Below, piece by piece: positions 50,198-58,803 of a stretch of DNA of 64,000 nucleotides. The stretch is taken from positions 915,501 to 979,500 of the forward strand of contig NZ_CP077426.1 of the NCBI RefSeq assembly GCF_019048845.1, written 5' to 3'. The DNA is from Vibrio mimicus. GTDB lineage: Bacteria; Pseudomonadota; Gammaproteobacteria; Enterobacterales; Vibrionaceae. Within the stretch, counting starts at the first letter, position 1; every line of letters starts with the position of its first letter. The translations under genes were made by a program, and so were the position numbers. The notes below the pieces were generated by a model, which did not search any database, was not told the origin of the DNA, and worked only from the letters and a program-made list of their open reading frames with translations.

Positions 50198-51291
50198 GTA
50201 TCCCAGAATCTGCGCTCAATTACGGCTCTATTCTTACCTTAGCGGGTGAGAACGCCGAGATTAACGGCAAGCTGAACAGCAAGCCGATTAACTTCACGCA
50301 CATCGCCATCGGTGATGCAAATGACGTTTATGTTCAACCTTCTCGCACGCAAACGGCCTTAGTGCATGAGTTGGCGCGTATCCCTATTACGGGGATGGAG
50401 AAGATTACACCATCGAAGCCGGATGCGGTTCCGCAGCTAAAAGTATGGGCAAAGATTCCTGATGATATTGTTGATATCGCCGTGCGAGAGTTTGCAGCTG
50501 TAGCAACGTTTGACGGTACTTCATACCTACACGCCGTTGGCAATACTGTGCGTATTCCGATTCTTTCGGGTAGCAATAACGGCGGAGAAGTAAATGACAT
50601 TTACATTGAAATGACGTTTGCGGTGACATCACTAGATCCAATTGTGATGATTGACCCAACGATTGTGACCGCCACTCGTAAGTTTGTGAAAGACGAAGAT
50701 GCCAAGCATCTCGTTGCTGAGAATCCGCATCCGCAGTACATGCGGTTTGGTGATGAAGCCTCCTGTTTCGCATCAATTCCAATCGGCATGGAAGTAGCCT
50801 TCGATACGTCGCCGCCTACCGATGACCCTCGATTTCGCTTCGTTGAGCTGACAGCAGACTCGCCATATAACGGGAGCTTACTGATTAACAAAGTGATTTC
50901 AGGAACAGCCCCAAATTTGGTTGTGAAAATGACCGTCAACGCTGAGCTGTCACCTATCCACGGGCAGCAAATTTTCATGCTGAATACAATGGGTGCAATC
51001 CCCACACCAGGGGTCATTGCTGGGGTGATAATTCAAGATGCAATTAGAAATTTTACAGGGAAATTGGGAATCCGTGGTGACGCATTAAACACTGGAGCCA
51101 CGTTTACTAACAACTCCGACGGAGTTTTCAAAATCGGTCACGAGAACATCGGGCAGCATAGCTCTATATCGCAAGGAGCGAACGTTAATCTCGGATCGAT
51201 CGCAACTTTTGATATCTCCCGAGTTGTTCCAACTGCCGACAGAGTCCAAGTTTTTGCTGAAACAAAAGTCTATTACAAGAGGATTTACTAA
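50194..51291 (+). CDS. Tail fibre protein gpH-like
   Basis: 365 aa from ATG 50194. The N-terminus (GSILTLAGENAEINGKLNSKPINFTHIAIGD) is the conserved virion-attachment domain of P2-type fibres, and AKHLVAENPHPQYMRFG is the common 'HPQY' repeat at its end. The C-terminal 180 residues, which should touch the host receptor, show no recognised domain. Shorter than P2 gpH (669 aa). Confidence 0.88.
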   Translation: MSIPESALNYGSILTLAGENAEINGKLNSKPINFTHIAIGDANDVYVQPSRTQTALVHELARIPITGMEKITPSKPDAVPQLKVWAKIPDDIVDIAVREFAAVATFDGTSYLHAVGNTVRIPILSGSNNGGEVNDIYIEMTFAVTSLDPIVMIDPTIVTATRKFVKDEDAKHLVAENPHPQYMRFGDEASCFASIPIGMEVAFDTSPPTDDPRFRFVELTADSPYNGSLLINKVISGTAPNLVVKMTVNAELSPIHGQQIFMLNTMGAIPTPGVIAGVIIQDAIRNFTGKLGIRGDALNTGATFTNNSDGVFKIGHENIGQHSSISQGANVNLGSIATFDISRVVPTADRVQVFAETKVYYKRIY

Positions 51292-51800
51292 TGGCGAGTA
51301 AATATTTCACATTTGGCGATGCGCTAATGCTAAACAGCGCTCCAGAGGGCGCAATCGAAATCACTGAACAGCAATACAACGATGCTCTTGCAGCAAAAAT
51401 GGCAGGCCGACAAGCTTTTGTGCGTGAGGGTGTGCTAGTTATTTTCTCTGGCGTTATGCGCACAATCTGGAACTGTGAAGACGGTTCAACCCAAGAAATC
51501 GACGAGCAAGAGTTAATTCCAGAGGGTTGGACCGATAAAGAGCGAAAAACTGCTTTTGATCGCTGGATTGATGGCGAATGGGTAACGGACATCAGCGCAA
51601 AATACATCGCCGAATTCGACCAAGTCGATAACCTGCGCCGTAGTTTGTATTTCGCAATGGTTGACCCTCTGGTCTCAGAAGCCAACATCAAACGCCTACA
51701 GGGAAAAGAAGCTGAAGCCATTGAACTGGAACGCCAAGCCATTGCCGCCCGAGAAAAAATCCAACTTGAAAACCCGTGGCCTGTTAACCCAGAAGCCTAA
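51291..51800 (+). CDS. Tail fibre assembly/accessory protein
   Basis: 169 aa, overlapping the fibre stop (TAATG). The C-terminal part has DQVDNLRRSLYFAMVDPLVSEANIKRL, a pattern found in phage proteins encoded after fibres. It may be a fibre chaperone; the family is not certain. Confidence 0.65.
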   Translation: MASKYFTFGDALMLNSAPEGAIEITEQQYNDALAAKMAGRQAFVREGVLVIFSGVMRTIWNCEDGSTQEIDEQELIPEGWTDKERKTAFDRWIDGEWVTDISAKYIAEFDQVDNLRRSLYFAMVDPLVSEANIKRLQGKEAEAIELERQAIAAREKIQLENPWPVNPEA

Positions 51801-51887
51801 CCCCTTCTTTTCTTGCTCTTAACCAATACACTAGTTTAACGATGCCGCTGAAGGTGAGTTCTTGTTCGAACAACAAAGGAACACACC

Positions 51888-53054
51888 ATGTCATTACAAT
51901 TTAAACATGGCATTTTTGGCGTTACAGACAACAGCGGCGTGCGGCCCATGCAAATGGCTGATACGTCATTCGCCGTTGTCGTAGGTACCGCTCCAGATGC
52001 CGACCCAGCCACCTTCCCAATTGGGAAACAAGTGCTCGTAGCAGGAAATCCTCACATCATTGCCAAGCTTGATATGGTCGGTGAGGCCAAAGGAACATTG
52101 CCCGATGCACTGCAGGCTATCTACGATCAAAAGCGCTGTGCCATTTGCATAATTCGTACTCAAGAAGGTGCGAATGAGGCAGAAACCATTGCCAATATCA
52201 TTGGTGGTGTTGACCCAGCCACAGGTGCTAAATCCGGCCTTGAAGCTATTTTGGATGTGCAAGCGGTTACGGGTAAACGCCCTCGCTTACTTTCCGTGCC
52301 TGGTTTTTTGCATAACCAGTCTGTGCTGACTAAGCTATTGCCCATCGCCACTCGCTTACGCTGTAAAGTGTTTGGTGATTGCCCAGGGACAACTTATGAA
52401 GAAGCGGTCGCGTATCGACAACTCTGGGGGGATCAACGCCTCGAACTATTCTGGCCACGAGTAAAAAATGCTTACGGTCGCCTAGTACCGATGAGTGCGT
52501 ATATGTTGGGCTTAGAAATTCAAAAAGACCAAGACCCTAACGACGGTTACAGCGCATCTTTATCAAACCGCAAAATCAACGGCACGTTGGGAACAGAGTT
52601 TCCAGTGGATTATGCGGATGGTGATACCAACTGTATGGCGCACCTACTCAACGAAAACCAAATCACCACAGTGATTCTGGATAGTGGCTACCGATCATGG
52701 GGGAACTTAAGCTGCAGTGATGACCCCAAATGGCAGTTCAATGCACATGTCCGCGTTAACGACATGGTTTTGGACATGATCACATCCAGCCTTAAATGGG
52801 CCCGAGACCGTAAAATTCTTGCCACCTTTGTTGAGGATGTCACCGACTCGGTACAAAACGGGCTTGATGGGGAAACCAGAGCCGGACATCTCTACGGTGC
52901 CAAAGCGTGGGCTGACCCTGATTTAAACCCGCCCGATTCCATTCTTGCTGGCAAGTTCTATCTGGATTACGACTTCACTGCACCTGGTATCGCCCAGACC
53001 ATCACCGTGACCAGTCACTTCATCAACGATTACGCCGACGTAATCTTTCAGTAG
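51888..53054 (+). CDS. Contractile tail sheath protein
   Basis: 388 aa, the size of P2 FI. Typical segments: FKHGIFGVTDNSGVRPM near the start, GQRLELFWPRVK-like WGDQRLELFWPRVK, and the C-terminal LAGKFYLDYDFTAPGIAQTI. It forms the contracting outer tube, so the phage has a contractile (myovirus) tail. Confidence 0.93.
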   Translation: MSLQFKHGIFGVTDNSGVRPMQMADTSFAVVVGTAPDADPATFPIGKQVLVAGNPHIIAKLDMVGEAKGTLPDALQAIYDQKRCAICIIRTQEGANEAETIANIIGGVDPATGAKSGLEAILDVQAVTGKRPRLLSVPGFLHNQSVLTKLLPIATRLRCKVFGDCPGTTYEEAVAYRQLWGDQRLELFWPRVKNAYGRLVPMSAYMLGLEIQKDQDPNDGYSASLSNRKINGTLGTEFPVDYADGDTNCMAHLLNENQITTVILDSGYRSWGNLSCSDDPKWQFNAHVRVNDMVLDMITSSLKWARDRKILATFVEDVTDSVQNGLDGETRAGHLYGAKAWADPDLNPPDSILAGKFYLDYDFTAPGIAQTITVTSHFINDYADVIFQ

Positions 53055-53066
53055 TAAGGGAGCCTT

Positions 53067-53579
53067 ATGGAACGTAGACCACCAAAAGTTCTCGCGGATT
53101 ACGTCTGGTTTCAGGATGGCCGCGGCATGATTGGGCTAGTGCCCAAAGTGAAATTACCACCGCTCAACCGAGTGGTGGAGGAATACTTAGCCGGAGGTAT
53201 GGTGGGAGCCATCAAACTCGATATGGGTGTCATTGAGACGGAAGATCTTGAAGTCACCATTGCCGAGCCAAATGTAACCACCATTGCCATGTTCGGTTTA
53301 ACCAACGGATTGGAAAAGCCATTTGTTTTTCGTTCCGCGCTACAAGGCCAATCTGGTGTCGATAGCTTTATTGTGAAAGTGAATGGCCGAGTGATTGGCT
53401 TAGATATGGGTGATTTTGAGCGTAAGAAAGTGGCTGAAATGGCCTGCAAAATCACATGGACGACTTACACCATTCTGCATAACGGAGTGGAGTTGGTTCA
53501 CATCGATATCATGGCTGGTATTGAACGTGTGGGCGGCGTCAACTTGCGCGCCGATATCAACAAAGCATTGGGTATTTAG
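53067..53579 (+). CDS. Tail tube protein FII
   Basis: 170 aa, the size of P2 FII, with GMVGAIKLDMGVIETEDLEVTIAEPN- and GVNLRADINKALGI-type ends. It forms the inner tube around the tape measure. It follows the sheath gene by 12 bases. Confidence 0.92.
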   Translation: MERRPPKVLADYVWFQDGRGMIGLVPKVKLPPLNRVVEEYLAGGMVGAIKLDMGVIETEDLEVTIAEPNVTTIAMFGLTNGLEKPFVFRSALQGQSGVDSFIVKVNGRVIGLDMGDFERKKVAEMACKITWTTYTILHNGVELVHIDIMAGIERVGGVNLRADINKALGI

Positions 53580-53587
53580 GAGTAAAA

Positions 53588-53944
53588 ATGTATCAACCTA
53601 TCGATATTACATTACAGGTACCATGCAAGCTGGATAGCGAGTTGAAGCCAAAACTTACCATGCGACCGCCCACCACTGATGATGTTCTACTGGCACAAAA
53701 GCAATCTCGCCTCGTGGTAAATGGCGAATTGGTGGAAGACAACGGTGAGCATGAGGCGCATTTGTTTGCCAACTTGACCAATACCACCCGAGCGTTCATT
53801 GGCAGCATGTCTCAGTATGACTATTTGCAGCTGCAAAAGGCGTACGACTGTTTTTTGTTGCCACTCCCGAAGTATGCCGCCAAGTGTGCATTGCTATTTC
53901 CAAGTTCTGTGGCGGAGTCCCACTCGGAGAGCTCCGAGGGCTAA
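53588..53944 (+). CDS. Tail assembly protein gpE
   Basis: 118 aa. The position after the tube gene and the sequence KLTMRPPTTDDVLLAQKQS fit P2 gene E, a tail-assembly chaperone. Codons 88-90 read TGT TTT TTG and contain the heptamer T TTT TTG (53851-53857), so a share of ribosomes should move to the -1 frame. Confidence 0.85.
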   Translation: MYQPIDITLQVPCKLDSELKPKLTMRPPTTDDVLLAQKQSRLVVNGELVEDNGEHEAHLFANLTNTTRAFIGSMSQYDYLQLQKAYDCFLLPLPKYAAKCALLFPSSVAESHSESSEG

Positions 53945-54015
53945 TCATCGCGGAATTGTTCGATTGGCTTGCTGACTGTGAAAAGCTCAGCAAGTTAAAA
54001 GAAGGTGAGGAATAA
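53588..54015 (+). CDS. Tail assembly protein gpE+E', made by -1 frameshift
   Basis: After the slippery heptamer T TTT TTG at 53851-53857, the -1 frame continues without a stop to TAA 54013-54015 and adds VATPEVCRQVCIAISK, then FCGGVPLGELRGLIIAEL, then FDWLADCEKLSK. P2 uses the same heptamer to make its E+E' chaperone, which is needed in a set ratio to gpE for tail building around the tape measure. The unshifted product ends at 53944. The extension has the length and place of E'. The frameshift is inferred from sequence, not shown. Confidence 0.85.
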
Positions 54016-54016
54016 C

Positions 54017-56158
54017 ATGGCAGACAACAACGTATCTGTCGGGATTGGTGTAGAAGCTCGGGTAGACAGGTCTGTCACCCGGGCTTTTGACAATCTTGAG
54101 CAGCAAAATCAACGGCTCGGCAAAAGCTCGCAACGACTCAAGAATGAAACGCAAAGGCTTGGTCGTGAAAATCAACGTACTGGCCGAGCGACTAGCCAAG
54201 TGGGGCAAAGCTTATCCAATGCGGGTAAGCGAGTTCGTCAGTACACCCAAGAGATAGGCGCTGCGATCAAAAAGACCGATTTAATGCGCCGCAGTGTCGA
54301 TAAAATGGGTGAAGGCATCGATAACTTGGGCAATCAATGGACGGCTTTAGCCTCTGGTGCGGCAGGTGCCGGCTCAGCTGTTGTGGTGATGGGGCTTGAG
54401 GAGCGGTACGAACGGCTAGGCATTCAGGCGGGTAAAACCAAAGAGGAAATGACACAGCTGCGAGCTGAAATGTTTGCCACTTCCCAGCAATCTGATATTC
54501 GGGTTGATCAAGGCGAAATGTTGTCAGCGGTTGAGAAGATTGTCGAGAAAACCGGTGATCTTAAATTCGCTCAGGAGAACATGGCCAATATCGGTCGGGT
54601 AATGCAGGCCACAGGTGCAGCGGGTGACGATGTTGGGACTATGTTTGCCGATATGGCAGAAAAATTTGGCTTAAAGAATGCAGATGAAGTGTTGAAGGCT
54701 ATTGATACACTGGTTGTTCAAGGTGACCAAGGAGCGTTTACTTTCCAAAATTTAGCCGCGGAAGGTGCGGCAGTATCAGCAGCCTATGCTGCGATGGGGC
54801 GTACTGGGCCCAAAGCTGTCCGTGAAATGGGCGCACTGCTGCAGATAGCCCGAATGGGTTCAGGCTCTGCAGCAGAAGCGGCTAGCGCAATGGAATCTGT
54901 TCTAGCAGACATCACATCCAACTATGAAGACATTGAAAAGCTAGGTATTCAGGTTTTTGATGAAGAAGCGCTTGCTCGAGGAGAGAAGAAGTTCAGAGAT
55001 ATTCCGAGCATTCTTAAAGAGATCATGCAAGCCACTAACGGTGATATTACCGAATACAGTCAACTGTTTGGTGATGAAGCGATGCGCTTAATGAAGGTGC
55101 TAGCTGATGCGAAAAACATAGGCAAGCTGGATGATTTACTCTCTGTTAATGGCGATGGTGCAGCAGTGCTTGAAAAGTCGGCAAGAATGGCTCAAACCGC
55201 CAATGCAGCAATGATTAAGCTAAAAAATACATGGTTGAGCTTTGCGGACAAAAAATTGGCTGAACCTATCGCTGATTTAGCGGATGCCATTAACAGCCTT
55301 GAGCCCGAGACGCTAGAAAAAGCATTAACGGGAGCCACGGCATTAGCCGGTACATTGGGGGCGGTCTGGGCAGGTAAAAAAGCCTATGGCATGGGCAAAA
55401 GTGTGGTTGATTTTGTCCGCGGCTCTAAAGGGAAAGACGGTGACATGCCCAATTTACCGACTGGTGATGTGATGAAAGTGTACGTCACCAATATGCCAGC
55501 CGATGGATTCGGCGGCTTAGGCGGTGAGGGTGATGGAAAGCGCAGACGTAAGCGTGGGAAAGCCCGTACACGTTCAATGCCAGGCAAAAGCGTTTCATCG
55601 ATGAGTAGGCTCGGCGGACTGACTCGCAAGCTGCCTTATGTTGGCGCGGCGCTCGGTGCTATTGATATTGGCTCGACATTACTTGATGACTCCATGAATA
55701 GCCGAGAAAAGTCTACCGCCATAGGTGGCACGGTAGGCAACATGGGCGGAGCATTGGCCGGAGCAGCGGCAGGTGCTGCGGTGGGTTCTGTTGTTCCTGT
55801 CATTGGAACGGCAATTGGTGGTTTAGCAGGAGCCATCATCGGGGGAATTGGTGGTGAAAGCATTGGTGAGTGGGTTGGAAGTTGGTTTGGCTCCACCACG
55901 CCCAAGCCTGGTGATAGCGTAAAAAAAGCCAATGCTAGCGCGCCACAAATGCTGCAGGCTACGAATACAGCCATGCAAATCAACGCCAGTAAACCGAACC
56001 AATCCGCACCGACACAAATTAACTTCAACCCTGTTTTCCACGTTCAAGGCAGCGTCAATGACGAGCAAATCAATAAGCTGGAAAAAATGGTGATGCGCGT
56101 TGCCAAGCAAATGGAGAAATTGAATAACGGAGGGCGCAATGTCAGCTTCGCAGATTAA
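54017..56158 (+). CDS. Tail tape-measure protein
   Basis: 713 aa from ATG 54017 (ribosome-binding site GGTGAGG). The N-terminus is a long coiled coil (QRLGKSSQRLKNETQRLGRENQ-type repeats). The middle is a phage tail tape-measure domain (QQSDIRVDQGEMLSAVEKI, GAAVSAAYAAMG). Near residue 580 is a Gly/Ala-rich membrane-active segment (GGALAGAAAGAAVGSVVPVI). Its length sets the tail length. Confidence 0.93.
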   Translation: MADNNVSVGIGVEARVDRSVTRAFDNLEQQNQRLGKSSQRLKNETQRLGRENQRTGRATSQVGQSLSNAGKRVRQYTQEIGAAIKKTDLMRRSVDKMGEGIDNLGNQWTALASGAAGAGSAVVVMGLEERYERLGIQAGKTKEEMTQLRAEMFATSQQSDIRVDQGEMLSAVEKIVEKTGDLKFAQENMANIGRVMQATGAAGDDVGTMFADMAEKFGLKNADEVLKAIDTLVVQGDQGAFTFQNLAAEGAAVSAAYAAMGRTGPKAVREMGALLQIARMGSGSAAEAASAMESVLADITSNYEDIEKLGIQVFDEEALARGEKKFRDIPSILKEIMQATNGDITEYSQLFGDEAMRLMKVLADAKNIGKLDDLLSVNGDGAAVLEKSARMAQTANAAMIKLKNTWLSFADKKLAEPIADLADAINSLEPETLEKALTGATALAGTLGAVWAGKKAYGMGKSVVDFVRGSKGKDGDMPNLPTGDVMKVYVTNMPADGFGGLGGEGDGKRRRKRGKARTRSMPGKSVSSMSRLGGLTRKLPYVGAALGAIDIGSTLLDDSMNSREKSTAIGGTVGNMGGALAGAAAGAAVGSVVPVIGTAIGGLAGAIIGGIGGESIGEWVGSWFGSTTPKPGDSVKKANASAPQMLQATNTAMQINASKPNQSAPTQINFNPVFHVQGSVNDEQINKLEKMVMRVAKQMEKLNNGGRNVSFAD

Positions 56159-56167
56159 GGAGACACC

Positions 56168-56560
56168 ATGGCGGATGTGATGATGGCATTGGGGGGTTAT
56201 CGGTTCAGTATCGATACCGCCGCATTACAAAACATTCAGGAAGTTCATGCTTGGCGTTGGAGTGACCATAACCTTGCGGGGCGAAAACCCCGCTCTCAAT
56301 TCATAGGCGCTGACCTTTCAACCCTTCGCTTTAAAGGTACCATCTATCCGCACTTTCGCGGCGGCTTGGGGCAAACCGATAAGATGAAAGCCGAAGGGGA
56401 CAAAGGCAAGCCGCTACGCATGATTGATGGCTTGGGTAAAGATTTGGGGTTATGGACTATACGATCTCTTGAAGTTGATAAATCCCAGTTGTTTACCAAG
56501 GGCGTGGCTCGGAAAATCGAATTCAACATCGAGCTAAAAGAGTATCCTGATAAGGCTTGA
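56168..56560 (+). CDS. Tail protein gpU
   Basis: 130 aa. MALGGYRFSIDTAALQNIQE and LRFKGTIYPHFRGGLGQTD are typical of P2 gpU. It acts at the tail end during assembly. Place between tape measure and gpX fits. Confidence 0.92.
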   Translation: MADVMMALGGYRFSIDTAALQNIQEVHAWRWSDHNLAGRKPRSQFIGADLSTLRFKGTIYPHFRGGLGQTDKMKAEGDKGKPLRMIDGLGKDLGLWTIRSLEVDKSQLFTKGVARKIEFNIELKEYPDKA

Positions 56561-56562
56561 CT

Positions 56563-56769
56563 ATGACCATTTACATCAGCAAAGAAGGCGATCAAATTGA
56601 TGATATTGCCTACCGCTATTACAACGGTATGCCAGGTGCGTATGAGGCCGTATTAAAGGCAAACCGCGGCCTTTCCTCGCGGCCACACCCACTAGAAGCC
56701 GGAGTGGAAATACAACTTCCTCCACTTGAACCCCCTGCAGAAACGCAGGAGATCAACCTATGGGATTAA
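56563..56769 (+). CDS. Tail protein gpX, LysM-like
   Basis: 68 aa from ATG 56563. A LysM-like fold: YISKEGDQIDDIAYRYYNG, AVLKANRGLSS and a final LEAGVEIQLPPLE. It is a small tail protein in P2-like phages. The next gene overlaps its end by ten bases. Confidence 0.9.
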   Translation: MTIYISKEGDQIDDIAYRYYNGMPGAYEAVLKANRGLSSRPHPLEAGVEIQLPPLEPPAETQEINLWD

Positions 56770-57767
56770 TGCCATTTAAAATCATCGCTGAGGGGAAAGA
56801 CATTACCCCAATATTGCGCGAGTTCTTTGTAAGCCTCACCATCACTGATGAAGCAGGGTTAGACAGTGATACCTTTGAGTTGGTGCTTGCTGATGATGGG
56901 AATATCGCATTCCCCCGCAATGAGGCGACCTTACAAATCTACACTGGGAAAACCATCGACAGTTTAGTATTTCGTGGCACTTATACCGTCAACTCGGTGA
57001 AGCTCATGAGTCCAGAGCAAACCATAAACCTTTCAGGTGATGCGGCAAACTTAGGCGGCAGCTTTAAAACCCAGCGTGATTTCACTTGGCAAAAAACAAG
57101 CTTAAAAGCGCTGGTTGAAACCGTTGCTCAACGTAATGGATTAACGGCGGCTATCGATGCGGAATATGCCAGCATCACCATCGAGCACTACGTGCAAGCA
57201 GGGCAGAGTGATGCAGACCTAGTCACTGAACTAGCGACTGAGTATGGTGCAACCATGAAAGTGGCCAATAAAAAACTGGTGTTTTCGCAGCGCGGTAATA
57301 ACCAAAGCGTCAGCGGGAAAACCTTGCCTGCTGTCCCCGTTCATTTAACGGATGAAACCCAAGCCGTTATTGAGCTCAAAGGAACCGGAAAGTTTCAAGC
57401 GGTGGAAGCCTACTGGCAAAAGGTTGAGCAAGGGCAAAAGCAATCCGTCCGTGTGGGTGACAGTAGCGGTAAAGTAAAAAAGCTCAGCAAGGTCTACTCA
57501 TCGGAAGCGGCCGCTCGCTCCGCGGCGGAGTCTGCCCTTTACCATGAAAAATGCCAAGATTACGTACTAACGCTGGAAGAGTTCCCGTTTATTCCAGGGA
57601 TTCAAGCTGAACGGAATATTCTTGTGTCTGGGCATAAGCGGCCAGAGTTTAATACCCAATGGATGTGCAGCAAGGTAACCGAAGTGCTGAGTGAAGCAGG
57701 GCATACATTAAGCGGCGAGTTTGTGATCCCTAAACAAGCGGCGGGTTCTGTTCCTCATCTGGTGTAA
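56760..57767 (+). CDS. Late control/tail hub protein gpD
   Basis: 335 aa. FVSLTITDEAGLDSDTFELVLAD, then VTELATEYGATMKVANKKLVFS and HTLSGEFVIPKQ, as in P2 gpD, a gp27-like hub protein of the baseplate. It is the last gene of the tail operon. Three hairpins follow. Confidence 0.92.
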   Translation: MGLMPFKIIAEGKDITPILREFFVSLTITDEAGLDSDTFELVLADDGNIAFPRNEATLQIYTGKTIDSLVFRGTYTVNSVKLMSPEQTINLSGDAANLGGSFKTQRDFTWQKTSLKALVETVAQRNGLTAAIDAEYASITIEHYVQAGQSDADLVTELATEYGATMKVANKKLVFSQRGNNQSVSGKTLPAVPVHLTDETQAVIELKGTGKFQAVEAYWQKVEQGQKQSVRVGDSSGKVKKLSKVYSSEAAARSAAESALYHEKCQDYVLTLEEFPFIPGIQAERNILVSGHKRPEFNTQWMCSKVTEVLSEAGHTLSGEFVIPKQAAGSVPHLV

Positions 57768-57803
57768 TTTGAAAGGCGTGACTAGAAGTGAGGCTGTGTT
57801 AAT

Positions 57804-57889
57804 AAAGGGTGTCCAACAGTACTGGACACCCTTTTCCTCACAAGTGAGGAAAAGTTGCTGGGACTTTCGATCAAAAATGATCGGAAGTC
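57804..57889 (+). terminator. Three consecutive hairpins after the late operon
   Basis: (a) AAAGGGTGTCCA / TGGACACCCTTT, 57804-57815 and 57823-57834, followed by TTCC. (b) CTTTTCCTCAC / GTGAGGAAAAG, 57831-57841 and 57844-57854. (c) GACTTTCGATCA / TGATCGGAAGTC, 57862-57873 and 57878-57889, with one G-U pair that exists only in the plus-strand RNA. (a) and (b) share four bases and cannot both be complete. (a) is the likely terminator. Confidence 0.7.
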
Positions 57890-57933
57890 GAAATGAAAAG
57901 GGGGTCATTACTACTGATACCCTTTGTTGTTGG

Positions 57934-58710
57934 CTAATCTTTCAATACGTCAAAAGTTGTCTCAACGATTGATGCAATGGTCTCTCTGGATAGTTCAGCG
58001 CGTGCAGCTTGACGATAGACAGCTGAGATGACTCGTGATTTTTGTTCTGGCTGAATGGGCTGTTTGCTTGCTTTCTCAAACAGCTCAACCTCTTCGACTA
58101 CTGCTTTCAAAGTGTGGAATTGAACCTCATTCTGTCCTTCCAAGCCTGAATTGAAAACTATGTCTACATCTCGTGCGGTTCGATGGACTTTAAGTATGGA
58201 AACTGGAGACGCCGCCAGTTCGTAAGCGCCAAACTCCCCTTTAGCGATTCTGTTTGCAGTTCCATTTTCAAGAAAAGGTATTTTAATAGATTCACGGTTT
58301 TGGTGAGTTGTTAAAGCTTGGGTTAAATAGTCACCACTTTGTCCGTGGATTACTCTTACTAGAGGAACTGGCCTTTGGGGGGCTAGTCTCACTGCCACGA
58401 AAACCGCATCGCCAATTGTTGAACAAACAAATACGATCCATTGTTGGCTATCAAGCAATGCAACTAGCTCTGAAGTCAACTCGTTACCTGTTAAGTACTC
58501 GGCTCTGTACTTTGGGCCCTGACCAATAAGCAACCAGTTCAGGTTTACATTTTCCATATCACAGATAGGTGCTAAAAATTTAGGGCCGGGGACTCTTTCT
58601 CCTTTAAATATTGATGAAATGGAAGCAGAGGTGAACCCTAAAGACTTACCCCAAGGTGTTTTCTTTCGGTCGCTCAATATCTCATACATTCTGTTTTTAA
58701 AGTCACACAT
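57934..58710 (-). CDS. CI-like repressor with helix-turn-helix, copy B
   Basis: 258 aa from ATG 58710 (ribosome-binding site GGAGAT). The N-terminal helix-turn-helix has DRKKTPWGKSLGFTSASISS and then NLNWLLIGQGPKYR. The C-terminal 170 residues are unlike LexA-type peptidase domains: no Ser/Lys protease pattern is seen. It is about a third identical to its neighbour at 58804, with the HTH almost the same, so the two come from a duplication. It is the distal gene of the pair on the minus strand and converges with the late operon. Confidence 0.8.
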   Translation of the reverse strand: MCDFKNRMYEILSDRKKTPWGKSLGFTSASISSIFKGERVPGPKFLAPICDMENVNLNWLLIGQGPKYRAEYLTGNELTSELVALLDSQQWIVFVCSTIGDAVFVAVRLAPQRPVPLVRVIHGQSGDYLTQALTTHQNRESIKIPFLENGTANRIAKGEFGAYELAASPVSILKVHRTARDVDIVFNSGLEGQNEVQFHTLKAVVEEVELFEKASKQPIQPEQKSRVISAVYRQAARAELSRETIASIVETTFDVLKD

Positions 58711-58719
58711 CGTTTCATC

Positions 58720-58758
58720 TCCGTATTTCAACTTTGACATCATTCTAATTACGGAAAT
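58720..58758. promoter_or_regulatory. Inverted repeat before repressor copy B
   Basis: TCCGTATTT (58720-58728) and AATTACGGAAAT (58747-58758) form an inverted repeat with the core TCCGTA / TACGGA. It resembles the AATTCGGA boxes at 59625 and 59690 and is likely an operator. It lies directly upstream of the ATG of copy B. Confidence 0.5.
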
Positions 58759-58803
58759 GTAGCTGTGTAAATCCATTTATGGATTTAATTTTGGTTGCCT
58801 GAT

